This document shows, piece by piece, positions 17,119 through 25,757 of a stretch of 64,000 nucleotides of DNA. A program made the translations under genes and the position numbers. The notes below the pieces were generated by a model. It was not told the origin of the DNA, did not search any database, and saw only the letters and a program-made list of their open reading frames with translations. How positions within the stretch are numbered: position 1 is the first letter of the stretch; each line of letters starts with the position of its first letter. This DNA comes from an uncultured Modestobacter sp. (GTDB lineage Bacteria > Actinomycetota > Actinomycetes > Mycobacteriales > Geodermatophilaceae): the NCBI RefSeq assembly GCF_947486615.1, contig NZ_CANKUD010000013.1, forward strand, positions 49,385-113,384, read 5' to 3'.

Positions 17119-17718
17119 TCAGCCGAGCTGCTCGATTGCCTGAGTGAGCGCCTGGATGCCGCCCGTGGCCCACTGCTCGGTCGAGGCAGTGACGGCATCC
17201 GCGGCGCCGGCCGCGCCAGCACCGACGAGCGAGCGAAGTGCCGCGCGCACTGCGGCAGCCCCCCGGCGAATCACTGGCACCCGCGGTTCGTCCCGGACCA
17301 TCTCCTCCAGCGCCTCCCGGGCGCCCTCCTCGGCCAGCTCGCGGTCCTCCTCTGAGAGGGGCTGGTCCGGGAGGCCAGCGAGCACGGCGCCGAGCATCTC
17401 AGCGAGCTCGGCGAACTCGTCGGGCACCGCGCGGGCGTTGGACTGCACCTGCTGGACGTTCTCGGCGTTCACGGCCACCTGGACGCCATCGCCGTTGTTG
17501 ATGACGACCGGGCCGTTGTACACCGTCTGGGCGGTGGCCGCGAGCTCCTGCCCACGCACGATGTAGCGCGGCACCCCAGAGGACTCGGCCACGATCGGGA
17601 CACGGATGGGGCGACGCGCCATCTCCTTGGTGAGCTCCCTCTGGAGGGCGTCGAGGCCCTGCTTGTTCGGCTTGAAGGCCTTGCCCGCCACGCTGGTCTC
17701 CTCACTGTCACTCGGCAT
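17119..17718 (-). CDS. Hypothetical protein of the restriction operon
   Basis: A 199-residue protein starting MPSDSEETSVAGKAFKPNKQGLDAL. A central YNGPVVINNGDGVQVAVNAENVQQV segment (quoted as YNGPVVINNGDG and NAENVQQV) looks like a short beta-rich strand repeat. It is followed by acidic helices (SEEDRELAEEGAREALEEMV) and an Ala/Gly-rich hydrophobic stretch (LVGAGAAGAADAV) that might touch a membrane. I do not know the family. It is the last gene after hsdM-hsdS-hsdR and the GIY-YIG fusion, 73 bp from the latter, so a defence role is likely by context only. Confidence 0.65.
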   Translation of the reverse strand: MPSDSEETSVAGKAFKPNKQGLDALQRELTKEMARRPIRVPIVAESSGVPRYIVRGQELAATAQTVYNGPVVINNGDGVQVAVNAENVQQVQSNARAVPDEFAELAEMLGAVLAGLPDQPLSEEDRELAEEGAREALEEMVRDEPRVPVIRRGAAAVRAALRSLVGAGAAGAADAVTASTEQWATGGIQALTQAIEQLG

Positions 17719-17791
17719 GTCCCGCCCCGGCAAGGGTACTGGCGGAGGCGCCATCGCCGAGCGAGCCAGCCCCGATGAGTACTGGCGGTGG

Positions 17792-18883
17792 CTATATCAA
17801 CGTTCCGGTCAGACGCAGGACAGCGACCACTGTGTCGGCGCAGTCGTCGAGCATCGACGGGTATCGAGGTCTCGCGGACAAGTTGCCGCGCGGCGTCGTC
17901 TGTGCAAGCAAGACCTCGCCGGTCTCTTCGAGGACGGCGTGAACCTTCTGTTCGAGGTACTTGATGTCGTCGCTGCTGAACTGCTGCTGCCCGCCGCTGC
18001 GTACCAGTAGTGCTCGCCGCCACTCGGGCTTGGACTGGCGATGACTGCTGAGGCGCCCCAGGAAGTCCTCGCTGAGTCCGACGTAGGCCCACGGACGAAC
18101 GATCAGAGTGGTCGTCAGAGTCCGCTCGTTGCCCGTCCGGGCTGACGACTGCTGCAAGTCGGTGCCGGTGAGGACGTAGATGCCAGGGACGCCGGCCCAG
18201 TCGCTCCCCGGGTCGACGTGTCGTGGTGTCTGCTCCATGGCCAGGGCCGGGTGCGGACAGGTGATTCGTGCGCGGCCTTGGCCGTCGAGCTCGATGTCGA
18301 GCTGGGCGACCGCTCGTGGCCGGGGGGCCGGCGCGATGCGCACGTCAGAGGCCTCGTGTCCGCGCAGGGTCGCCGGTGTCGACGCGGGGCGCTGGGAAGC
18401 GCCATTCGAAGCCAACGGTTCAAGTGCCGTCAGGAAGCCACGGAACTCGGCCTCCACAGCGGTCGGGCGGAAGACCGTCGACAACGAACCCATCGTGTTG
18501 CCAGCTGCTTCGCTGATGTCATCTCGCTGAAAGCGCCCCAGCCACTCCACCGCCCGCCGATGGGGACCGGAGAGCGGGGCATCGGGCACGTGTTGGTAGG
18601 GCCCAGTGATGCGAGCGACGAGGTAGTCCCGGTTCGCGTTGGTCAGTCGAGGAACGATCACGATGTCCCCGACCGAGATCCGGTACGCGAACGAGATCAG
18701 CTGATTCGCGTGGCTACGGTCTGCCGGGGACGTCACCCGTGCCTTGATCGTCTCCTCCTCGGTACGCGCCAGATCATCTGGCGCGAAGTCGACGAAGCTG
18801 ATCGCCACGTAGGAGTTTTCGATGAACTCCTGAGCGAAGCGGGCCTTCAAGCCTGCTCGGACCACCCACATCTCATTGCTCAT
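17792..18883 (-). CDS. PUA/EVE-like plus GIY-YIG fusion, putative restriction endonuclease
   Basis: A 363-residue two-domain protein. The N-terminal ~150 residues begin MWVVRAGLKARFAQEFIENSYVAI and contain VGDIVIVPRL, YLVARITGPYQ and HRRAVEWLGRFQRDDIS. That is the pattern of PUA/EVE-like N-domains found in Mrr-type and other modification-dependent restriction enzymes. After a variable Pro/Ala linker, residues ~235-345 form a GIY-YIG nuclease: GIYVLTG, AYVGLSEDFLGRLSSHR and the Glu in KYLEQKVHAVL. It follows hsdR by 25 bp on the same strand. I infer a reader-plus-nuclease acting on modified DNA, in parallel with the type I system. Confidence 0.72.
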   Translation of the reverse strand: MSNEMWVVRAGLKARFAQEFIENSYVAISFVDFAPDDLARTEEETIKARVTSPADRSHANQLISFAYRISVGDIVIVPRLTNANRDYLVARITGPYQHVPDAPLSGPHRRAVEWLGRFQRDDISEAAGNTMGSLSTVFRPTAVEAEFRGFLTALEPLASNGASQRPASTPATLRGHEASDVRIAPAPRPRAVAQLDIELDGQGRARITCPHPALAMEQTPRHVDPGSDWAGVPGIYVLTGTDLQQSSARTGNERTLTTTLIVRPWAYVGLSEDFLGRLSSHRQSKPEWRRALLVRSGGQQQFSSDDIKYLEQKVHAVLEETGEVLLAQTTPRGNLSARPRYPSMLDDCADTVVAVLRLTGTLI

Positions 18884-18908
18884 GACGCTGCCCTCAGCCG
18901 GGTGTTCG

Positions 18909-21900
18909 TCACGCCGCGTTGTCCGCGTGCTTGCGGCGGGCTGCCCGGTAGGTCTCCGGCATCACGACCTGCCACGCCGCCTGGGCCAGTTGCGGGTCTT
19001 CCAGCAGCCGCTTGAGCAGCTGCATCGATGCTTCTTGCCGGTCGTAGAGCGCCCCGACCATCTGGTCGTGCTTGAGCGTCAACCCGAACTGCTCTTCGGT
19101 GTTGTCCGCGGCGCGCTGCTGTACCGCAGGGTCGTCCGAGAGCGCGCTGGGCAGCCCGATGTAGATCTCCAGCGCGTCCTGCTCGGAGATGTCGATGTCG
19201 AACAGGCTGTTGAACTGCTGGATGAGCTCCGACAGGCGGACCTTCAGTGCCTCCTCCACCGAGCTGCCGCGCCCGCCGCCGGTGAAGCCGGCGATCTCGC
19301 CGTCGTCCTCTCCCGCGACGTTGCTCCCAGAGCTCAGCGTTCCGCTCTGGTGACCCAGGAACTCCAGCGCCGTGTCACCTAGGTCGATCTCGCCACCGGT
19401 CGGCCCTGGCGCCTTGATCTTCGCCAGCAGCAGCTTGGCGTACAGGTACAGCGACTCAAGCTCCGGATCGGTGAACGGCACGACCTGGCCGAGGAAGGCG
19501 TACGCCCGCACGAATGCCTTGAGCGCGTCCCGGAGCTCGGTCAGCTCGTGCTCGGGCAGGTCGTGCGCGCGGACGACGGCCGGGTCGACGTTCGCCGACA
19601 CCACGGCGTGCGTCGCGGAGCTGCCCGCGAGCAGGGCCGCCACGGCAGTCTGCTGCTCGTCGGGGTGGATGACCGCATGCGACTCGATCCGGGTGAGCAG
19701 GTTGTAAAGCAGGTTCGGGTCGGTCTCCTCGGTCCAGGTGGTCTCGAAGAACGGCGCGAACTCCTCCTTCATCTGCTCCGCGGTGTTCACGAAGTCCAGG
19801 ACGAAGGTGTCCTCCTTGCCCGGGGCGGTCCGGTTGAGCCGGGACAACGTCTGCACCGCCTTCACCCCGGCCAGCCGCTTGTCCACGTACATCGTGTGCA
19901 GCAGCGGCTCGTCGAACCCGGTCTGGTACTTCTCCGCGACGATCAACAGCTGCCCGTCGTCGTGGAAGCGCTGCTTGGTCTGCGACTCCGGGAATCCGTT
20001 GAGTGCAGACTCGGTGACCGGGGTGCCTGCGCCGGCGTCCGGGTCGGTGAGAGACCCGGAGAACGCGACGAACGCGTGGACGTCGGAGATCGCGTGCTTG
20101 TCCAGGTAGGCACGGATGGCCTGCACGTAACGGACGGCGTGCAGCCGGCTGCGGGTGACCACCATGGCCTTGCCGCGGCCGCCGATCTTGCCGGCGGTGA
20201 CGGCCTGGAAGTGCTTGACGATGATTTCGGCGCGCTGCTCCAGGTTGGACGGGTGCAGGTCGACGAACCGCGCGAGAGCGACCGACGCCTTGCTCTTCTC
20301 TACCTCGGGGTCGTCGCTGGTGAGCCCGTTGGCCAGCCGGTAGTAGCGCTTGTACGTCAGATAGTGCACGAGGACGTCCAGGATGAAGCCCTCATCGATC
20401 GCCTGTCGCATCGAGTACAGGTGGAAGGCCTGGTACTGCGTCGGGTCGTCCCTCCGGCGCTCCCCGAACAGCTGCAGCGTCTTGGTCTTTGGCGTTGCCG
20501 TGAAGGCGAAGAACGACAGGTTGCCCTGCTTGCCGCGGGCCCGGGCGGATGTCAGGACGGCGTCAACCTCGGCGGCGAGCGCGTCCTGCCCGTCGACCTC
20601 CTCGTCGTCGGGGTCGGACGCCGCGCCGAGCACCTTCTTCACACTCTGCGCGGCGTCGCCGGACTGGGAGGAGTGCGCCTCGTCGACGATGACAGCGACC
20701 CGCTTGTCCTCCAGCTGGGTCGAGGCGATCACCGGGAACTTCTGCAGCGTGGTGATGACGATCTTCGTCTGGGTGTCGGTGAGCGCGTCGCGCAGCTGTT
20801 CGGAGCTGCCGTCGATCCGCTTCAGCAGGCCCGGGACGTGCTCGACTCCGGAGATGGTGGCCTGCAACTGCTGGTCGAGCACCTTGCGGTCGGTGATGAC
20901 GACGACCTTGTCGAACACCAGCGTGTCGACGCCGATGGTCGCGCCTTCGGCCAGCTCGGCTGCGTCGCCGGGCGTGTGCAGGTCGGCGAGGCGGTGGGCC
21001 AACCAGGCGATCGAGTTGGACTTCCCCGACCCGGCGGAGTGCTGCAGGAGGTAGGAGTGCCCGGCCCCGTGGGTGGCCGCGTGCTGGGTGAGCTTCTGGA
21101 CGACCTGCCACTGGTGGTAACGCGGGAACAGGACACTGCGGGTCTTGCTGCTCGCGTTTTCCTGCACAAAGCGGTGCAGCAGGTCCAGCCAGGTGTCCCG
21201 CGCCCAGACCTGCTCCCACAAGTACGCGGTGCGGTGGCCGTGTGGGTTGACCGGATTGCCGGTGCCGCCGTTGCGGCCGGCGCCGTTCGACCCCTGGTTG
21301 AACGGCAGGAAGATCGTCCTTGGGCCGTCCAGCCGGGTGGTGAGAAAGACCAGGTCGGGGTCGACGGCGAAGTGCGCCAGCGCTCGACGGGCGAAGATGC
21401 GGTCCTTGGGGTTGCGCTGGGCCGGGTCGCGGTACTGGGCCTTCGCGTACTCGACAGTCTGCCCGGTGAACTGGTTCTTGAGCTCCGCGGTGGCGACCGG
21501 GATGCCGTTGAGGGCGAGCATTAGGTCGAGGCTCTGGTGCGGTGACGACTCGCTGTGGTGCAGCTGCCGGTAGACCAGCGCGCGATTGGCGGCGTACTTC
21601 GCGGCCAGGTCGGGAGTCAGCGCGGTGGTCGGCCGGAAGAACGCCAGCCGCAAGTGGACGCCGTTCATCCGGACCCCACGACGCAGCACGTGGACGACGC
21701 CCATCGCGTCGCACTCGCTGGCGATCCGCTGCAGCACCTTAGCCTCGGTGGTCGCGCCGAGCTGGGTGGTGAGCCTGGCGAGCTCCTTGGGCTGGGTCTC
21801 GTCCAGGAAGCCGAACAACTGCACCGGGTCGAGCCCGAGCGCGACGTCGTAGTTGGTGGGAGAGCCGGGCCGCCAGCTGTGGGCGAGTAGGTGCGCCTCG

Positions 21901-21938
21901 ATGGCGGCCTCGAAGGCGGCCTCGTTAGTGCCGGCCAT
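18909..21938 (-). CDS. hsdR: Type I restriction enzyme R subunit
   Basis: A 1009-residue HsdR. The nuclease motif appears near residue 150 as LDLMLALNGIPVATAELKNQ (D and ExK). The motor follows: Walker A HSAGSGKS near 300, DEAH box VIVDEAHSSQSG near 415, FTATPK, and motif VI QTLSRLNR. Motor proteins of this type pull DNA toward the bound complex and cut where complexes collide. ATG 21938 overlaps the hsdS stop by one base (TGATG) and starts the usual MAGTNEAAFEAAIEAHLL. The open frame extends 61 codons upstream but only as a shadow of hsdS. Confidence 0.96.
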   Translation of the reverse strand: MAGTNEAAFEAAIEAHLLAHSWRPGSPTNYDVALGLDPVQLFGFLDETQPKELARLTTQLGATTEAKVLQRIASECDAMGVVHVLRRGVRMNGVHLRLAFFRPTTALTPDLAAKYAANRALVYRQLHHSESSPHQSLDLMLALNGIPVATAELKNQFTGQTVEYAKAQYRDPAQRNPKDRIFARRALAHFAVDPDLVFLTTRLDGPRTIFLPFNQGSNGAGRNGGTGNPVNPHGHRTAYLWEQVWARDTWLDLLHRFVQENASSKTRSVLFPRYHQWQVVQKLTQHAATHGAGHSYLLQHSAGSGKSNSIAWLAHRLADLHTPGDAAELAEGATIGVDTLVFDKVVVITDRKVLDQQLQATISGVEHVPGLLKRIDGSSEQLRDALTDTQTKIVITTLQKFPVIASTQLEDKRVAVIVDEAHSSQSGDAAQSVKKVLGAASDPDDEEVDGQDALAAEVDAVLTSARARGKQGNLSFFAFTATPKTKTLQLFGERRRDDPTQYQAFHLYSMRQAIDEGFILDVLVHYLTYKRYYRLANGLTSDDPEVEKSKASVALARFVDLHPSNLEQRAEIIVKHFQAVTAGKIGGRGKAMVVTRSRLHAVRYVQAIRAYLDKHAISDVHAFVAFSGSLTDPDAGAGTPVTESALNGFPESQTKQRFHDDGQLLIVAEKYQTGFDEPLLHTMYVDKRLAGVKAVQTLSRLNRTAPGKEDTFVLDFVNTAEQMKEEFAPFFETTWTEETDPNLLYNLLTRIESHAVIHPDEQQTAVAALLAGSSATHAVVSANVDPAVVRAHDLPEHELTELRDALKAFVRAYAFLGQVVPFTDPELESLYLYAKLLLAKIKAPGPTGGEIDLGDTALEFLGHQSGTLSSGSNVAGEDDGEIAGFTGGGRGSSVEEALKVRLSELIQQFNSLFDIDISEQDALEIYIGLPSALSDDPAVQQRAADNTEEQFGLTLKHDQMVGALYDRQEASMQLLKRLLEDPQLAQAAWQVVMPETYRAARRKHADNAA

Positions 21939-23152
21939 CAGGCCAGGCTCCGAGCCGTGCTGACATCGAACTGCCCGGTGACTGCGGCGGAAATCAACGC
22001 CCGCTTCCGCTCCACGATGAGCCGGTCGAACTCTGTTACGAGCTGCTGGGCTCGCAGGTTGTCGCGCTCGGCTTCGATCAACTGACTTTCGATGCGCAGC
22101 TGTTCGTCCAGGGTCGGGCAAGGCATCGGCAGTCGACGGAGGTCTGCAATGTTGATACCTTTCACGGCGGCCCCACCTGCGCGGAGTCTGAGCCAGTCTT
22201 GTGCACGTCTCGTACTCACGGCCTGGCGGAGGAACTCTGATCGAACTCGTCCGGGCAAGGGAACAATGCGCGCGGCATCTCTGGTCACGTTGACTGTCTC
22301 GCCCAGGGGAGGGATGGTCTGGACGGCTCCGATACTTCCGCGGATAGCCATGACACAGTCCCCACTCTCCAAGCGAGATCGACGGAACTCGAGCTCAATC
22401 TCAGGGGCCGTCCGTCGCAGGGAGTCCACCTGTATGGCGCCACGCATCACGTCACCAGCCTCAACCAATGGAATTCCGCCTTCAGCTTCGGGTCCTGGCA
22501 TGAGCACCCCGTAATTGATGGACCGCGTGCGAGAAGTCAACTCTTTCAGGGGTATAGTTGGTAGGCCCGTTTCTACAAGCGTCTCGCGGAGGTCCGCAAG
22601 GCGGGCCTGGAGAAGCTGCGACTGATTTGACCTCAGTGCGCGAAGATAGTCTAGGCGGGCGACCTGGTCGTCGAGATAGTCGGCGATCCGCCGCTGCTCG
22701 TCAAGATTCGGGACGGCGACAGTCATGTCGCGGTATTTCCCTGCAGAGAAGTTGTCGATAGTTGATCGAACAGCACCCACAGCGACTTGATCGAGAAATG
22801 CCTGAGATTGGCTCCAGTAACTCACAAATCGTGGATTTGCAACTTCAACCTTGGGTCGAAACCGAACTAGGTAGCCCGCAAAGCATGCCGATTCATCGCT
22901 GACATGCAGGTAAGTCTTACCAAGGGACCCTGCAGCACACAGCAGTAAGTCCCAACGTTGTAACGCTGCACCTTGTGCAATGGCCGGGGGTAGCGTGACG
23001 CGCTTGCTGGGGTCCAGGCTAGTGGGAGAACTGATGTCGGTCGTTCGTACGTAGCGAGGCCAAGAGGGGTCGCCATCTTGGGCCGCTTCCCCAAGTCCAT
23101 TCACGATGGGAGTCGCCGCCAGGTGCTTAAGTTTGGTCCTTCGCCAGGTCAT
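21938..23152 (-). CDS. hsdS: Type I restriction enzyme S (specificity) subunit
   Basis: A 404-residue HsdS with two target-recognition domains, each followed by a conserved helix. The first helix region starts VAVPNLDEQRRIADYLDDQVARLD, the second MPCPTLDEQLRIESQLIEAE (quoted parts). The two TRDs decide the bipartite DNA target, which cannot be read from sequence. The first half of the gene is clearly AT-richer than hsdM and hsdR, as expected when TRDs are exchanged horizontally. Its ATG overlaps the hsdM stop (ATGA). Confidence 0.95.
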   Translation of the reverse strand: MTWRRTKLKHLAATPIVNGLGEAAQDGDPSWPRYVRTTDISSPTSLDPSKRVTLPPAIAQGAALQRWDLLLCAAGSLGKTYLHVSDESACFAGYLVRFRPKVEVANPRFVSYWSQSQAFLDQVAVGAVRSTIDNFSAGKYRDMTVAVPNLDEQRRIADYLDDQVARLDYLRALRSNQSQLLQARLADLRETLVETGLPTIPLKELTSRTRSINYGVLMPGPEAEGGIPLVEAGDVMRGAIQVDSLRRTAPEIELEFRRSRLESGDCVMAIRGSIGAVQTIPPLGETVNVTRDAARIVPLPGRVRSEFLRQAVSTRRAQDWLRLRAGGAAVKGINIADLRRLPMPCPTLDEQLRIESQLIEAERDNLRAQQLVTEFDRLIVERKRALISAAVTGQFDVSTARSLA

Positions 23153-25212
23153 CGCTGCAATCCCGCAAGTGCTTCCTGAATCTCTGCTTCTACCGCGTCC
23201 AGCTCAGCGTCGATCTCCGCGAGTGGCCTTGGCGGAGTGTATTTATAGAAGAAGCGGGTGAAAGGGATCTCGTAGCCGATCTTCGTCTTCGTGTGATCAA
23301 CCCAGGCGTCGGGTACGTGGGGCAACACCTCACGCCCGACGTAGGCATCGACGTCCTCGGTCAGCGGTACGTTCTCGCTGTCCCGCAGGTCCGGGTCGGG
23401 CAGCGGCGAGCTGGCCTTATCGAGAACGAGTGGCGCCTCGGGGGTTGTCTCGGCTGCCGCAGTCAGCACCGCCTTCTTAAGCGCCGGCGTCAGCCCGATC
23501 TGCCCGCGTGCGGTACAGGCGTTGAGCAGCCGTTTAGTGAAAGCCTTCTCATTGTCCTCGATCGCGCCGTCTAGGTCGCGCAACGCGCCGAGTACGGCTT
23601 CGTGGGTCTTGTGCGCGTCGTCGTCCCCACTGAGTAGGGCCACAACCGGCTTGGTGCGCTCGACCTGCTCGACCGCCTCCGCGGTCACATGGAAGCGGCG
23701 GCGCAGCGGCCGCTCGATGGTGATCCGGCGGAAGCCGAAGGTGTCGTTGTTGAAGACCTTGACCCGCTCGTCGGTGGAGCCTTGGGCGCTGGCGGCGTAG
23801 AGCCGGGCGACTTCGGCGATGTGGTCGTCGTCGAGGTACTTGCGCTTGTCGCCCAGCGACTTGCGCATCTTCGACCACTCGCCACGCGCGTCGATCAGAG
23901 CCACCTTGCCCTGGCGTTCGGGGAGCTTGCGGTTGGTCACGATCCACACGTAGGTGTTGATGCCGGTGTTGTAGAACAGCTGATCCGGCAGCGCGACGAT
24001 GCCTTCCAGCCAGTCGTTCTCGATGATCCAGCGACGGATGTTGCTCTCGCCGGACTCGGCCGCTCCAGCGAACAGCGGGCTGCCGGAGAACACGATGGCG
24101 ACTCGGGAGCCGCCGTCCTCCGGTGCCTTCATCCGGGCGATCATCTGCTGCAGGAACAGCAGGCTGCCGTCGGAGACCCGGGGCAGGCCAGCGGAGAACC
24201 GGCCGCCGGGCTGCGAGGCCTCGGCACGGATCGCGGCGGCCGACTTGTTCCAGTCGACGCCGAACGGCGGGTTGGCCAGCAGGTAGTCGAAGCGCTTGTC
24301 GGCGTGGCCGTCGGCAGTGAGCGTGTTGCCCAGCACGATGCGATCGGGGTCCTGACCCTGGATGAGCAGGTCGGACCGGGCGATGGCCCAGGTCTCGGGG
24401 TTGAGCTCCTGGCCGAACATCTCCAGCCGCGCGGCGGGGTTGCGGCGGGTGAGCCACTGGTCGGCGATGTTGAGCATGCCGCCGGTGCCGCACGCCGGGT
24501 CGTAGATGGAGCGGACCGGTGCCTTGCCGGTGAGGACGTCGCCGTCTTCCGCCAGTAGCAGGTCCACGATCAGCCGGATGACCTCACGCGGGGTGAAGTG
24601 CTCGCCCGCGGTCTCGTTGGAGAGCTCGGAGAAACGCCGCAGCAGCTCCTCGAAGACGTAACCCATGGCGTGGTTGGGAACGACCGAGGGGTGCAGGTCG
24701 AGGTCGGCGAACTTGCCGAGCACCTGATAGAGCAGGCCGGCCTCGTCGAGCCGGCTGATCTGCTCGTCGAAGCGGTACTTCTCCAGCACGGTGGCGGCGC
24801 CGGGGGAGAAGGCGCCGATGTAGGCGCGCAGCGAGTCGGCCAGGGTGTTGGGGGAGTCGAGCAGTGTGGCGAAGCTCAGCTTGCTGGTGTTGTAGAAGGG
24901 CAGGCCGCCGGTGGCCTGCTTGAGCAGCAGGTCTGGGGTGTCGGTGACCCCCGCCAGCTGGTCGGCCCGCTTGAGCACGGCGTCCTTGGTGTCGGCCAGG
25001 ACGGCGTCCATCCGACGCAGCACCAGCAGCGGCAGGATCACGCCGCGGTACTCGGCTGGCTTGTAGTCGCCGCGCAGCAGGTCGGCGACCTGCCATACGA
25101 ACTGGACCTTGCCCTCGAAACCCTGCAAGAGCTCTACTCCCCGCTTCTCGACCGCCGTCAGCCACGAGCCGACCGCGTCCGGAAGTCTCACCCACGGAGA
25201 CGGGGTTGTCAC
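23149..25212 (-). CDS. hsdM: Type I restriction enzyme M (methyltransferase) subunit
   Basis: A 687-residue HsdM, an N6-adenine methyltransferase. The SAM-binding motif DPACGTGGM is near residue 237 and the catalytic NPPF motif (LLANPPFGVDW) near 315. The N-terminal helical domain (LRGDYKPAEYRGVILPLLVLRRMDAV) is standard. GTG 25212 (VTTPSPWVRLPDAVGSW) is the best start; no ATG is available near the first conserved residues, and the long open frame upstream lacks coding character. With HsdS it methylates the target; with HsdR it restricts. Confidence 0.95.
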   Translation of the reverse strand: MTTPSPWVRLPDAVGSWLTAVEKRGVELLQGFEGKVQFVWQVADLLRGDYKPAEYRGVILPLLVLRRMDAVLADTKDAVLKRADQLAGVTDTPDLLLKQATGGLPFYNTSKLSFATLLDSPNTLADSLRAYIGAFSPGAATVLEKYRFDEQISRLDEAGLLYQVLGKFADLDLHPSVVPNHAMGYVFEELLRRFSELSNETAGEHFTPREVIRLIVDLLLAEDGDVLTGKAPVRSIYDPACGTGGMLNIADQWLTRRNPAARLEMFGQELNPETWAIARSDLLIQGQDPDRIVLGNTLTADGHADKRFDYLLANPPFGVDWNKSAAAIRAEASQPGGRFSAGLPRVSDGSLLFLQQMIARMKAPEDGGSRVAIVFSGSPLFAGAAESGESNIRRWIIENDWLEGIVALPDQLFYNTGINTYVWIVTNRKLPERQGKVALIDARGEWSKMRKSLGDKRKYLDDDHIAEVARLYAASAQGSTDERVKVFNNDTFGFRRITIERPLRRRFHVTAEAVEQVERTKPVVALLSGDDDAHKTHEAVLGALRDLDGAIEDNEKAFTKRLLNACTARGQIGLTPALKKAVLTAAAETTPEAPLVLDKASSPLPDPDLRDSENVPLTEDVDAYVGREVLPHVPDAWVDHTKTKIGYEIPFTRFFYKYTPPRPLAEIDAELDAVEAEIQEALAGLQR

Positions 25213-25257
25213 CGACCGATGGTGCTGGTGTGACCTGCGCCTACCTAGCCTGAGGAC

Positions 25258-25752
25258 ATGGGCGACGCCATCGATGTCGTGTGGCCGCGGGCGGACTGGT
25301 CCTCCTGGGAGTCGTTGGCGCAGGCCGCACTCATGGCGCCACCGCGTCCCGGCGTCTATCTCGGGCGGAGGGGCGCTACCGGCGAGCTGCTGTACGTCGG
25401 ACACGCCGGGGAACGAGTACACAGTCAGCCCGGGCTCCGCGGGCGGCTCGGGGTCTACGCCCGGGGCAGGGGGGCCGTCAGCGGCCTTGGGGAGGCGGCA
25501 CTGGACCGCGCGTTGGCCGACCCGGCGTTTGTCCGGCAGCGGCTGCACTGGCTGGAGACAGGGCGGGCGGAACGCACCAAAGACTGGGCCCGGGCCGCGC
25601 TGTCCTGGGCCAACGTGCATGTCTGTTGGGTGGAACGAGCGACTAAAGCCGAGGCAGCCGCCTTCGAGGACGAGCTGTTGGGTCTGCTGGAGGCGCACGT
25701 GCTGTGGAACAGGAAGCGACCAACTCCGGGGGGAGCACCGGGAAGCGCCTGA
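25258..25752 (+). CDS. GIY-YIG nuclease-like protein
   Basis: A 164-residue protein. PRPGVYLGRR supplies the GIY strand and ELLYVGHAGE the YIG strand. LRGRLGVYARGRG gives the Arg and Tyr, and EDELLGLLEAHVLWNRKRP the Glu and Asn. It therefore has the complete GIY-YIG plan in minimal form. It diverges from hsdM across 45 bp, which must hold both promoters, with TGAGGAC as its own ribosome site. The shared promoter region suggests it belongs to the island. Confidence 0.72.
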   Translation: MGDAIDVVWPRADWSSWESLAQAALMAPPRPGVYLGRRGATGELLYVGHAGERVHSQPGLRGRLGVYARGRGAVSGLGEAALDRALADPAFVRQRLHWLETGRAERTKDWARAALSWANVHVCWVERATKAEAAAFEDELLGLLEAHVLWNRKRPTPGGAPGSA

Positions 25753-25757
25753 CCAGC

